A DNA stretch of 64,000 bases from Thermothelomyces thermophilus ATCC 42464. Taxonomy: Eukaryota > Ascomycota > Sordariomycetes > Sordariales > Chaetomiaceae. The stretch covers positions 3,286,001 to 3,350,000 of the forward strand of contig NC_016474.1 in the NCBI RefSeq assembly GCF_000226095.1, read 5' to 3'. The position numbers and the translations under genes were made by a program. Shown here piece by piece: positions 1 through 9,435 of the stretch; position 1 is the first letter of the stretch; the number at the start of each line of letters is the position of its first letter. Under the pieces are notes generated by a model that saw only the letters and a list, made by a program, of their open reading frames with translations, was not told where the DNA came from and ran no database searches.

Positions 1-2335
1 GCCGCCTGCCGGTGTGCTTGGACTTGTAGTACCCATCAAAGGTGTTGATCTGCTCGAGCACCTCCTTGGGGAGGTTGACCTTCACGTCGGGGAAGGCGGG
101 CCACGCCGCGGCCGAGAGGATGTTGACGGTCAGGTCGACCCCGGCCGTGTTCCGGCCGGTGCCCGCGAGCCACTCCTTGTAGGACGCCATCTCCTCCTTG
201 GCCAGCTCCTGGTCCTTGAACATCTGCTCCAGGTTATGGGTGAAGCTAGAGCCGCACTCGACCTTGAGCTTGGCGAGCATGCTGCGCTCGGCGTCCTGGC
301 TCGCGCTACGGCCGAGCAGCAAGCGGCGCGCCAGGTCTTTCTTGTAGAAGGCCTCGAAGATGTCCTTGCCCTCGATGAAGCGGAACAGCTCGAGGCCGTG
401 GTCCAGCTGCCGGTCCAGCTCGGCATCCTCGTCGGCCGTGCTCGCCAGGCCGCTCATCTCGGCATCCGCCCGGTCCTTCACGTCCGACAAGAGCGACTTT
501 GGAAGCGTCTTGAGCCCCCCGCGCAGCAGCATGTCGATGTGCTTGGCGACCATCTCGCCGACCTTGGACGTGCTGGTGTTCCAGACGGCGGTGTTCTTCC
601 TGTCGTTGATGAAGTGGGCGAACGACTCCCTCAGGGCATAGTAAAAAACGTCGTCTTTGGAGAAGGCATCCCGTATGACGACGTCGAGCGACCGCCTCAG
701 CTCCAGTAGGCGGATGACCATCTCGTCCCCCCTCGTCGTGTCGCGGACGATGGCGGAGCCCGTCTGGCGGATGAACTGTTCCCAAGGCCCCTTCAGCCGC
801 TTCTGCAAGCCCGACAGCTTGAGCAGCTCGTAGAGCGCTTTCACGGACTCGACGTCTTGGGCCTCGAGCAGCTTGGCCACGCTGCCCGTGTCGAGGAGCT
901 TCTCCGAGTACTTCTCGATCAGGACGTGGTGGGCGTCGCCGAGCAGCTGCCGCTTCGTCGTGCTCTCAAAGTTGAGGCCGTCGCACCTGGCGGCCTCCCT
1001 CTCCAGCAGCGCGGCGACGGCCCCGATGTAGTCCTTCAGGCCGTAGGCGGCGCTCACCTCGCTGGCAAACTGCTCAAAGTAGCGATGCGACCGGACGAGG
1101 AACATGGGCTCAAACGACTTGCCGTAGACGCCGCAGAGCCTCAGCATCGCGATCGCGTCTCTCAGCAGGACGTCGTCCGCCCGCTCGTCGCCCTGGCGCG
1201 CATAATCTACCAGCCGGCACGCCCCCTCCAGCACGGCCTTCCCCTGCGGCGAGACAGCCGCCCCCTTGGACGACCCGAAGACGGCCTTCCGGAAGAGGGC
1301 GATGCCCATCTCGTTGATGCCCTGCTTTCCCTTCCCGCCATCCACCCCGCCCTGCTGCAACAACAAGTACCCCCGATCCAGGTAGCTGTAGATCCCTCGG
1401 ATCACGAACACGACCTCGTTCCACCGCCTCCACCTGGCCACCACCCCGCGGAGCAACACGTCCCCCGCCCCGGCAGCGCCGCTCTCCCCGCCAGCGGCGG
1501 CGGCGGCAGCAGCAGCAGCAGCAGCATTCGAGGACGAGGATGGGGCGGCGTCCCGCTGCCCCTCCCACAAGCCGCCCAGCATGTCCGCGCTGGCGAGCCA
1601 GCCCTCACAGCGGGCGCGCAGCCGCTCCGTCAGCTCGGCGGCGTCGCCCTTGCGGCAGATGTCCTCGACGCCGCGGTACAGACGCTCCATGGGCTGGGCG
1701 GTGGGGCGGCCGGCGAAGATGCTGGACAGCGCGGCGTCGAGGTCGGCATGTATGCGGGCATAGTAGGCCTCGATGGAAGTCGTAGTCGTCGGAGCGGAAG
1801 AAGAAGAAGAAGAGGAGGAGGAGGAGGGGGAAGAGGAGGAGGAGAAGGAGGAGGAGGAGGAGACTGCTGCTGCTGTGGATTGGGACGCCACTGCGGGGCG
1901 GAGGTTCTTGATGACGAGCTTGCGGGAGCCGAGGTGTGGTTGGAAGGCGGGGCGTGGCTGGTGGTGGTAGTGCGGGTGCGAGGGGCGAGCGGCAGATGGG
2001 TTGGGTATGGGATCTGTTGGGCTGTTTGTGAGGTCGATCACCTCGGGCCGCTTGCCCTGAACCTTGGCGGACATGGTGACGGGAGTGGTTGTGGTGTTGT
2101 TGGCGGCGGTGGTGGTTGTTGTGGTGGGCGGGGTGTAGTGCTCGGAGCGCGGGCGCTTGGAGTTGGAAGTCAAGGCGGGGCGGGGCGCGGCCGAGTCGGG
2201 GTCGTAGTCGGGATCGGGATCGGAATCGACGCGCGGCCGGCGCCGGGGAGCCGAGACAGAGGAGCTCGAGCTCGGGAAAGACGTCGTGCTTGGGTTGGAC
2301 GGGCCAGGAGCGGGCGGTATGTACGGCGGAGGCAT
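1..2335 (-). CDS. cul4: Cullin-4 ubiquitin ligase scaffold (3' end beyond window)
   Basis: Minus-strand open frame from an ATG at 2333-2335, running off the left edge, with about 778 residues visible. Cullin-4 is the scaffold of CRL4 (DDB1) E3 ligases, which act on chromatin, in DNA repair and in the cell cycle. Seen: a disordered N-terminus with a basic patch (KRPRSEHY), the cullin-4 signature KLVIKNLR near residue 140, a poly-Ser stretch, a poly-Ala tract, then the cullin repeats. The window ends in the conserved block FRFIEGKDIFEAFYKKDLA, RRLLLGRSAS and later FDGYYKSKHTGRR. The C-terminal cullin homology region, RBX1-binding part and Nedd8 lysine lie outside the window. No intron is needed. 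The N-terminal extension is longer and lower in complexity than in animal CUL4. KLVIKNLR and the cullin block make the call firm. Cullin-1 and cullin-3 lack this N-terminal signature. Confidence 0.92.
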   Translation of the reverse strand, partial: MPPPYIPPAPGPSNPSTTSFPSSSSSVSAPRRRPRVDSDPDPDYDPDSAAPRPALTSNSKRPRSEHYTPPTTTTTTAANNTTTTPVTMSAKVQGKRPEVIDLTNSPTDPIPNPSAARPSHPHYHHQPRPAFQPHLGSRKLVIKNLRPAVASQSTAAAVSSSSSFSSSSSPSSSSSSSSSSAPTTTTSIEAYYARIHADLDAALSSIFAGRPTAQPMERLYRGVEDICRKGDAAELTERLRARCEGWLASADMLGGLWEGQRDAAPSSSSNAAAAAAAAAAAGGESGAAGAGDVLLRGVVARWRRWNEVVFVIRGIYSYLDRGYLLLQQGGVDGGKGKQGINEMGIALFRKAVFGSSKGAAVSPQGKAVLEGACRLVDYARQGDERADDVLLRDAIAMLRLCGVYGKSFEPMFLVRSHRYFEQFASEVSAAYGLKDYIGAVAALLEREAARCDGLNFESTTKRQLLGDAHHVLIEKYSEKLLDTGSVAKLLEAQDVESVKALYELLKLSGLQKRLKGPWEQFIRQTGSAIVRDTTRGDEMVIRLLELRRSLDVVIRDAFSKDDVFYYALRESFAHFINDRKNTAVWNTSTSKVGEMVAKHIDMLLRGGLKTLPKSLLSDVKDRADAEMSGLASTADEDAELDRQLDHGLELFRFIEGKDIFEAFYKKDLARRLLLGRSASQDAERSMLAKLKVECGSSFTHNLEQMFKDQELAKEEMASYKEWLAGTGRNTAGVDLTVNILSAAAWPAFPDVKVNLPKEVLEQINTFDGYYKSKHTGRR

Positions 2336-3780
2336 GAAACGAGGGGATCCAGCCGCGGGACGGTGCCTCGAGCAGCTGGGAGAAGATAGTGTTGCTTGGT
2401 TTTGCTGGACAGTGCCGGGGAACAATTGAGCCAAAAGTACAGATTATTACTTCGATTGTGCTTTATCGTCGCTGAGTGCTTCCTTTTGCGAGCCGGCGGA
2501 TCAATCGCGTAGTTGGCTGTCCAAAGAAGGAAATTTAGGTTTTGTCGAGACCCAACACCCGGTCCAGTTGGTACTTTTTGAACAGCAGACCTTCGGGCTG
2601 CTTGCGTGGTAGTTGAGAGTGAGAGGTCGGTCGGCCGGACTTAAGGTGCATTCTGCTCTCGCTATCGATAAGCTTGCTTCCCCTCCGCAGCGATCCGCTA
2701 GCGTAATCCGTAGTTGGTGGGGCCGCCTGTTTCTCTGGCATTGTTAGGTACAGTACCTTAGTTTTCTCGAGGAACGACTTTTTAGATCAAGCAAAGGCAC
2801 AAACTGCCTTAATCACAGAGCACGTTAAGAGAACTATCCAGCTCAATGAACATTTGCACGTCGTTTGACGGCACCAGGAAATTTGGGACCAAGCCAAGTT
2901 GAAAGTTCAACAACAAAGAACATCGAGTTGGATACCGGAAGTTCTCTTGGTTACACACGTGTGGCGCTTCTATTCTGCGTCTACGGGGTTACTGTCCATA
3001 TATACATACTTGTTTCTACCCGGCAGGGCTCGATGCTGTCGATTGGCTACACGTAGTGCAAATCTCGGCCCCTAGGTACAGTAGGTCACGTAATCCGTAG
3101 TTGTGTGAGCACCAATGATCCCGGCTCTGACAAGCGGGGCCAGCTACTGGCTTTCTACTTAGATGGTTAGAACTCTCAAGGGAAAACGGAATAACAGGAA
3201 AAGCGTCCCCCGCCTCAAAACGTCAGTCGCGTGTGTCTCCAATAGCAAACCAGAAACAGAACATCGATTGGCTCGGGTGCATGACTGTGAATTATCACCG
3301 TTCGTGCTACAATGGATCTGTTCATTCTTGTGGCATAGGTAGAAAAGTGTATGTAATCCGTACATAGTAAAGAGCAGGGAGTGTGGAAGGGATATCCATT
3401 CGTCACATGTAATCCGTACACAGTACAACTAATGGTCTCCAGCCTTAACTGTGGAGACAACGGTAAATTTCACTACGTCACAAAATCTTGGCTCCTTTCT
3501 CCCCACCTTCTCCACAGAAAGAACCTTCGGATGCATCCCTGGCCTGGCCTCAATTCAAATGTGGCACCCCTTCACTACGTGTCTGGCCTGTCGGTGAGTG
3601 GAGTTCAATGCTTCATCGGATCTCGATCACCCGTTACCTTGTTCACTGGATGTAATCCGTAATATTTTTTTTCCCTCCTTTTAATTATCACCTCATATTT
3701 CTTCTGTATCCATTCTGCGAATACCACCTGTTTATTCCTACCTACGCAGTCATTCCTTGCGCCACCGACCTGTCATCCCA
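2336..3780. other. Intergenic region with five TAATCCGTA copies
   Basis: This 1.4 kb gap between the divergent cullin-4 and PQ-loop genes should hold both promoters. I see no convincing gene. It contains five exact same-orientation copies of TAATCCGTA (2704-2712, 3091-3099, 3354-3362, 3410-3418, 3653-3661). The first two share a 15-nt core (CGTAATCCGTAGTTG), and the third and fourth share 14 nt (ATGTAATCCGTACA). A T-run follows at 3665-3672, about 110 nt before the downstream ATG. Confidence 0.7.
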
Positions 3781-5171
3781 ATGGCACCCCCAACCGCGCC
3801 CCTGAACCTCGACTTCGAGGCCATCTCGGGCATCTGCGGGTATGATCTCTTTTCCCGCGCTCCCCTCCCCCCCCCCCCCCCCCCCCGGGACCTCTCCTCC
3901 CTAATTCTCTCTCTTTCCCCTTTCTACCTCGAGCAGAAACCGCTGTCCGCTAACAGCCAGCGGCCCGGCCCGGGCAACAACGCCGCAGTTCCATATCCAT
4001 CGCCTGCTGGGTCGTCGTCTTCTCGCCGCAGATCATCGAGAACTTCCGCCGCAGCAGCGCCGAGGGCCTCTCGGTCCAGTTCGTCGTCGTCTGGCTGCTC
4101 GGCGACGTCTTCAACATCCTCGGCGCCGTCCTGCAGGGCGTCCTGCCGACCATGCTCATCCTCGCCGTCTACTACACCATCGCCGACATCGTCCTCCTGC
4201 TGCAGTGCTTCTACTATCGCGGCTTCACCCTGAGCGACGACGTGGTCCCGCCGCCCGAGCCAGCGTCGAAGCCGAAGCGGGGTGCGGAGAGGAACCGGAG
4301 CGGGAGCGAGGACGGTAACGGGAACGGGAACGGGCACGGACACGCGGGCGAGCCTGACGAGCGGACGGGGTTGCTTAGTGGCGGCGGCGGCGGCGGCGGC
4401 AATACTAATGCTGCTACCCATCATGAGCGGTCGCAATACTACAGCTTTGAGGACTACGAGCGGCGGGGGTCCTGGACGCACCTGTCGCCGGCCGTGCCGT
4501 TCGTGAGCAAGGAGCCCGTGGCGGCGCCCGCGCTCGCGCCGACGACGTGGCTGCAGGCATTTGCGTTCAACAGCCTGGCCGTCCTGATGGTGTGCGCCGC
4601 GGGCGTTGCCGGGTGGTGGCTGAGCCGGACGTACGGAAGGGGCGGAGGCGGGGCCGGCGACGGCGACGGCGACGGCGAGAAGCCGGGCGGAGGAGCTCAG
4701 CAGGATCCGCTCGAGCTCAACCCGCTGGGCCAGGTATTTGGCTGGCTCTGCGCCGCGCTGTACCTAGGATCTCGGCTGCCCCAGCTGCTGCTGAACTGGC
4801 GGCGCAAGTCGACCGAGGGGGTGTCGGTGCTCTTCTTCCTGTTTGCCTGCCTCGGCAACCTGACCTATGTGCTCTCGATCCTGGTATTCGAGCCCGAGTG
4901 CGAGGGAGACGAGGGGTGCCGACCGGGCGAGGCTGCCCATATCTTTTGGCAGTACATTCTTGTCAACCTCTCCTGGGTGGCGGGTAGCGCGGGCACGCTG
5001 CTGCTGGACCTGGCCATCTTTGTACAGTTTTTCGTGTATAGTAAGAGCGAGGAGGACTCAAGCAGCGACAGCAGCGACGACGTGGGGAGCACGGATGAAG
5101 AGGAAAGCATCGCCGGACAGGATGCTTGGGACCAGCGGCCTTTACTGCAAAGAACCGATACCGTGTACTAG
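3781..5171 (+). CDS. PQ-loop vacuolar/lysosomal cationic amino acid transporter (Ypq/PQLC2 type)
   Basis: Two exons (3781-3839 and 3989-5171) give 413 residues. The 149-nt intron has a GTATGA donor, carries a 20-nt C-run, and its splicing restores the frame as G-S-I-S. The protein belongs to the seven-helix PQ-loop family (yeast Ypq1-3/Rtc2, animal PQLC2/LAAT-1), which moves basic amino acids across the vacuolar membrane. First PQ loop: VVVFSPQ at about residues 28-34, with EGLSVQF after it. Second: GSRLPQ at about 280-285, followed by KSTEGVSVLFF. Between them lies a disordered Gly/Asn/His-rich loop of about 100 residues. The cytosolic tail is acidic and Ser-rich. The short first exon supplies the start of helix 1, which the second exon alone would lack. 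The TAATCCGTA cluster lies directly upstream. The exact substrate is inferred from the family. Confidence 0.9.
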
Positions 5172-5332
5172 CCGGACACGGGGAATAATAGGGCGTCCGG
5201 GGCGGGGAAGGGGAGAATTGTGTGTGCCGTAAAATCAACGTTTATTTATTTTAATTTTTTTTTTTTGTTCTGATCGCCAAACAACGAAACCACCTTTGAG
5301 ATGACGGCACGCTTTTTGAATTCTGTTCTTAT

Positions 5333-6995
5333 CTACAGCCACCCTAACCGCTTCCACAAATAACTCCCGCCGCTGAAGAAGGCGGTGGCTCCGGTAAAGG
5401 CAATGAGCCCGCCGTAGCCGCTGCCGTAGCCGCCAAAGGCATGCCCCTGCCACGGCATGCCCTTGACGAGCGCCTCGCTCAGCGGGCCCGAGACGACGTT
5501 CCCGATGCCGCGGCCCATGGCCAGGAAGGCGAACACCATGCTGGGGTCGGCCAGGGAACCGTGCTCGTGGCCGTGCCCGCTGCCGTCCGTACTACCGTCG
5601 GACGGAGGAGGAGGAGGCCGGGACGTGATCTCCTTCATGATGCCCGGCCATGCGGCCGAGTAGGAGCCGGCGAAGAGGCCGTAGACGATGCAGAAGAGGT
5701 AGAGGACCGGCAGGTTGACCGACATGCCCCACAGCAGGAGGGTGCCGAGGGTGGCGCCGAGGGAGGAGACGAGGAAGCAGCGGGTGACCTCGAGGTGGTC
5801 GATGAGCCAGCCCATGGCGACGCAGCCGGCCCAGTTGGCGACGTTGACGAGCATCATGGCGACGACGGAGGGGAGGGGCCGGGCGCCGAGGACGGCGCGG
5901 GCGTAGGAGGGCAGCTAGATGCCGGGGAGGAAGTAGCCGACGGCCTCGACGACGTTGAAGGCCTGATAGAGCATAAAGGGCCGCTCGACGACGAAGCGGA
6001 GCGAGAAGGGGCGGGCGGCGCTGGCCTGGGCGACGGGCAGGCGGGGGCGGATGAACCAGCTGAGAGGTGCGGTGAGGAGGAAGACGAGGCAGGCGAAGAG
6101 GCGCAGGGTGGTGGGGTGGCCGTAGGCCGAGAGCAGGCGCTCGAGAAGGAGCGGGAGGACGACGCCCGAGAGGCCGGTGGCGGACCACATGATGCCGAAG
6201 GCCAGGCCGCGGCGGGCGACGAACCACTGCTCCAGGTAGACGATGCAGCTGGTATAGGCGATGGAGCCGCCTACGGCGTAAAAGACGCCCTGCGTCACGA
6301 TCAGGTGCGTCACGGTGGTCGAGAAGGAGCTCAGCGCGAGCGCGAGGCACATTAGCAGTAGGCCCAGGATGGTCGAGTACCGCGCCGGCTTGGGGAAGCG
6401 ACGGTGCGCGTACATGACGAGCGGCGTCGACAGGTACATGATCCCCTATTGAAAAAGGGAAAAAAAAAAAAAAAAAAGACATCAGGAAGTCAGCAGAGAG
6501 GTTTGCTGGGCCAAAAAGAGGCAAAGGTCAAGAGAGGGGATATACGGACCATGGCGCAGGTGCCGATCACGGGTACGTTGGCCGCGCCAGCGAACGGCTC
6601 GTGAGTGCTATAGTAGTCTTGAAAGACGCCGAAGCTGTAACTGAAGCCTGGTTGGGCGGGAAGCCAAGTGTGTAAGTATGTGTGAATTAACGTGTGTGAA
6701 TATGTGGTGCTTCAGGGGGAGAGGGGGATTAAGAAGAGCCGTCCACCTCCGCTTCTCTTCTCCAAAACACCTTTTTCGGGGGGCGCTTACCCCAGACGAG
6801 CGCCTCAATCATGAAGCAAGCGGTGAGAAACAGGTAGGCGTCCTTGCCGCGGTCGACCGCGGGCAGACCGGGCATCTCGAGCCCGTTCCCATCCTCGGCC
6901 TGGCGCTCCGGGCTGCTGCTGCCGCTCGTGCGGGCCGGGTTGTCGGGCGAGCTCTGGAGCTCGAGGATCGTCGTGGCGCCCCTTTCTGTTCTCAT
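5333..6995 (-). pseudogene. MFS monocarboxylate-type transporter interrupted by one in-frame stop
   Basis: Three exons on the minus strand (6995-6791, 6647-6550, 6445-5333) would give about 471 codons, normal for a 12-helix major facilitator of the monocarboxylate-transporter type. Visible: a disordered start, DAYLFLTACFMIEALVWG, then FGVFQDYYSTHEPF at the exon 1-2 junction and GTCAM-GIMYLS at the exon 2-3 junction, both usual in this family. At 5915-5917 the frame reads FLPGI-stop-LPSYAR, where relatives have GIYLP, so a Tyr codon appears to have become TAG. The rest of the frame stays open and conserved to a stop at 5333-5335. The second intron has a weak GTCCGT donor. The start may instead be the in-frame ATG at 7037. 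Alternatives: a recent null allele, an assembly error, or stop read-through. The substrate is unknown. Confidence 0.72.
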
Positions 6996-8210
6996 TGCGT
7001 CCGTACGTATGTGCGAGTGTCTTCGGTATGTATCCACATCCGCCTGCGGCCAGTGTTTGGTGCTGAGACCGTGAAAGGACGGAAACTACGAGCCTAGGAC
7101 TCCGGTCGAGCTTTTAAGTTCTCGTCCGTGACTCGGAGGATCAAGCGCAGTTGTAACATGGCTCCACACGCGCCCTTTTCGGCAACATGGGGAAGCAGAC
7201 AGGCGAGCCCAATCAGGAATCTGTGGGCCGCGCCCGAAGGCGACGTGCCCGTTGCATCAGATAAGCGGTGTTGTTGCTGGAAAAGTTCGTTGCAAAAACA
7301 GTCAGCGAGAACTTAAAACGACCTCTCGTGGGTTGTTTCGAGGGTAATTTTACTCTAGCCTTGCAGACCATGGCAAGCACATCATTTGAACCTGGATTGC
7401 CAGGCAGAGCATGAGTCAAACTGTGGTCGCAACGCCTGCCGCCGCGGTGAGCCGCACTTTCTCTTCTCGTCATATTTTCATTTCTCAATGCAGTTTATTT
7501 CATTCATTTCTCCCCCTCCGCTCTGCACATACATACTTCGTTCCATTTACACCAATTCGTGCTCAAAACGGCACTCTGAACTCCACCACCGGCCGGTCCG
7601 GAATCAAATGGAGGATCCGTCAAATCTCGGACCTTTTGAGTAGGCTCACCGGCCGAAAGCCGGAGTTCCAAGATTGCTTGGCGCATCCCTCCCACTTGCG
7701 TACTTGCACTCGTTAACTACACAGTAGTTACTCCATACTTGCATATTTACTCTGCACGCACGGAGCAGAAGTGGCCCGCATCCCGGCGCTCTGGGCCTGC
7801 TGGGGGTGAGAGGGGCCGGGGGTTGGGGGAAGTGGCCTCCGGACCCATGGCCCGCCGCTAAAGGTATGCTGTGTAACTCGGCCACAGGACAGTGCGGGGG
7901 AAGCCGAGGTTGCCCCAGCACGTGTGGGCCTCTTCCGGCTTAAACCCCTGGAGAACGGCAACCGAAGGCGAGGGACGGCGTTTACTGATGGTATATATAC
8001 CATAAGTTTTTGGTTTGTAGCCCTTGACTGACTAGCGCATCATTGGATCACTTTGGCTCTCTGAGCGTCATTCAGCCTTGGTTCTGTGTTTGTGGTCATT
8101 TTTCCTCCCTTTTGTCTGTTTTCTTTCCCGGAGCCTTGAGAACAGGTTCTTTCGTTTTCAGGGCTCGCAAGTATCTGTGTGTGGACAGAACATCACACAC
8201 ACCCTCTACC

Positions 8211-8255
<45 letters not shown>

Positions 8256-8260
8256 ACAAG
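6996..8260. other. Intergenic region upstream of the isomerase gene
   Basis: A 1.26 kb gap between divergent genes. Short open frames here show no family signal. The last 50 nt before the next ATG are a compound microsatellite, annotated separately. Confidence 0.55.
8212..8259 (+). repeat. (CT)n(CA)n compound microsatellite in the 5' leader
   Basis: A CT-dinucleotide run followed by a CA run ends one base before the start codon at 8261. Its length will vary by slippage and sets the spacing just upstream of the isomerase start. The CT part resembles the pyrimidine-rich leaders common before fungal starts. Confidence 0.85.
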
Positions 8261-9268
8261 ATGACCTCACCCATCAAGCTCGAGTACCGGGGCCGCCTTG
8301 CCATCATAACCATAGACAACCCCAAGAAGCTCAATGCCCTCGACCAGACCGGCTATTATGAGCTTGCCCAGGCCCTGCGTGAGATCGCAACCCACGACGA
8401 GGTCTACATCACCCTGATCATCGGCAAGGGCCGCTACTTCTCCGCGTAAGCAACCGGTAACCAACTAGTTGTCCTCTCTCTCCTCTGACTTTTCCATGTC
8501 CCACCCTGCCCTGCCCTGCCCTGCCCTGCCATGCATGATGATGTTTGCTGACCTCGGTCCGAATTGGGGAGCTCTTGCTCTTCCCCCCCCTTCTTCTCCC
8601 CCCTTCCCTGCAGCGGAGCCGACGTATCCATCTCACGGGCCACGCCCGAGCAGGCCTCGGCCCAGACGGGGGGCTCGTCGGCGCGCCGGCACTGGCTGCA
8701 GACCTTTGTCGCCTTCAACCTCAACGTCGCCCGGGCCTTCTACACGCACCCCAAGATCCTCGTGGTCGGCCTGAACGGGCCCGTGGTCGGCCTGTCGGCC
8801 GCCCTGGTCGCCTGCGCCGACTTCATCTACGCCGCCCCGCACGCCTTCCTGCTCACCCCCTTCAGCTCCCTCGGCCTGGTCGCCGAGGGCGCCGCCTCGC
8901 GCGCCCTGGTCCAGCGCCTCGGCATCGGCCGCGCGAACGAGGCCCTCATCATGAGCAAGCGCATCACCTGCGAGGAGCTGCTCGCAGCCGGCTTCGTAAA
9001 CAAGGTGTTTGAGCAGTGCGGCCAGGGCGAGGGGGAGGACGAGAAGTTCAAAGCCCTGGTGCTCAAGGAGATCGACGAGAGGCTCGGCGACCACCTAGTC
9101 GGCGACAGTCTGATCGGCATCAAGAAGCTGATCCGGAAGCCCGAGAGGGACGTGCTGGACGCCCAGAACGTCGCCGAGGTCTTTGACGGCTTGGACAGGT
9201 TTGTGAGCGGCGTGCCCCAGGAAATGTTTAGGCAGATCGCGACGGGAGCCAAGAAGCACAAACTTTGA
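8261..9268 (+). CDS. Peroxisomal delta3,delta2-enoyl-CoA isomerase / enoyl-CoA hydratase family
   Basis: Two exons (8261-8445, 8614-9268) encode 279 residues. The donor is GTAAGC. The acceptor CAG at 8611-8613 joins FSA-GADVS, the usual oxyanion-hole motif of crotonase-fold proteins. The second oxyanion segment is KILVVGLNGPVVGLSAAL. Glu at about residue 153 in SLGLVAEGAAS aligns with the catalytic Glu of yeast Eci1, favouring isomerase over hydratase. The isomerase shifts cis-3 or trans-3 double bonds to trans-2 so that unsaturated fatty acids can enter beta-oxidation. The C-terminus is KHKL: HKL is close to the HRL PTS1 of yeast Eci1, so peroxisomal import is likely. The intron holds a short CCCTG tandem near 8503-8529. 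The gene converges on the Cog1 gene, with 167 nt between the two stops. Confidence 0.88.
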
Positions 9269-9435
9269 GGCTGGAAGGGAAATGCACTTTCTCATGTCGT
9301 GTAAAATTTTTCTTTTTTCTTTTCTTTTTTTTTTTTTTCCCTTTTTGTTCAGCAGCATGACCAGCTCCCGCGAATGAATGGTTTGGTGAGCTGAACTGAG
9401 GAGAGAGTGTGAGGTGTGAGGGACGGGTATATATA

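Noticed and set aside
857-2389. 510-codon open frame on the plus strand
   Set aside because: It is antisense to the cullin-4 coding sequence, which is conserved; the frame is open only because of GC-rich codon bias.
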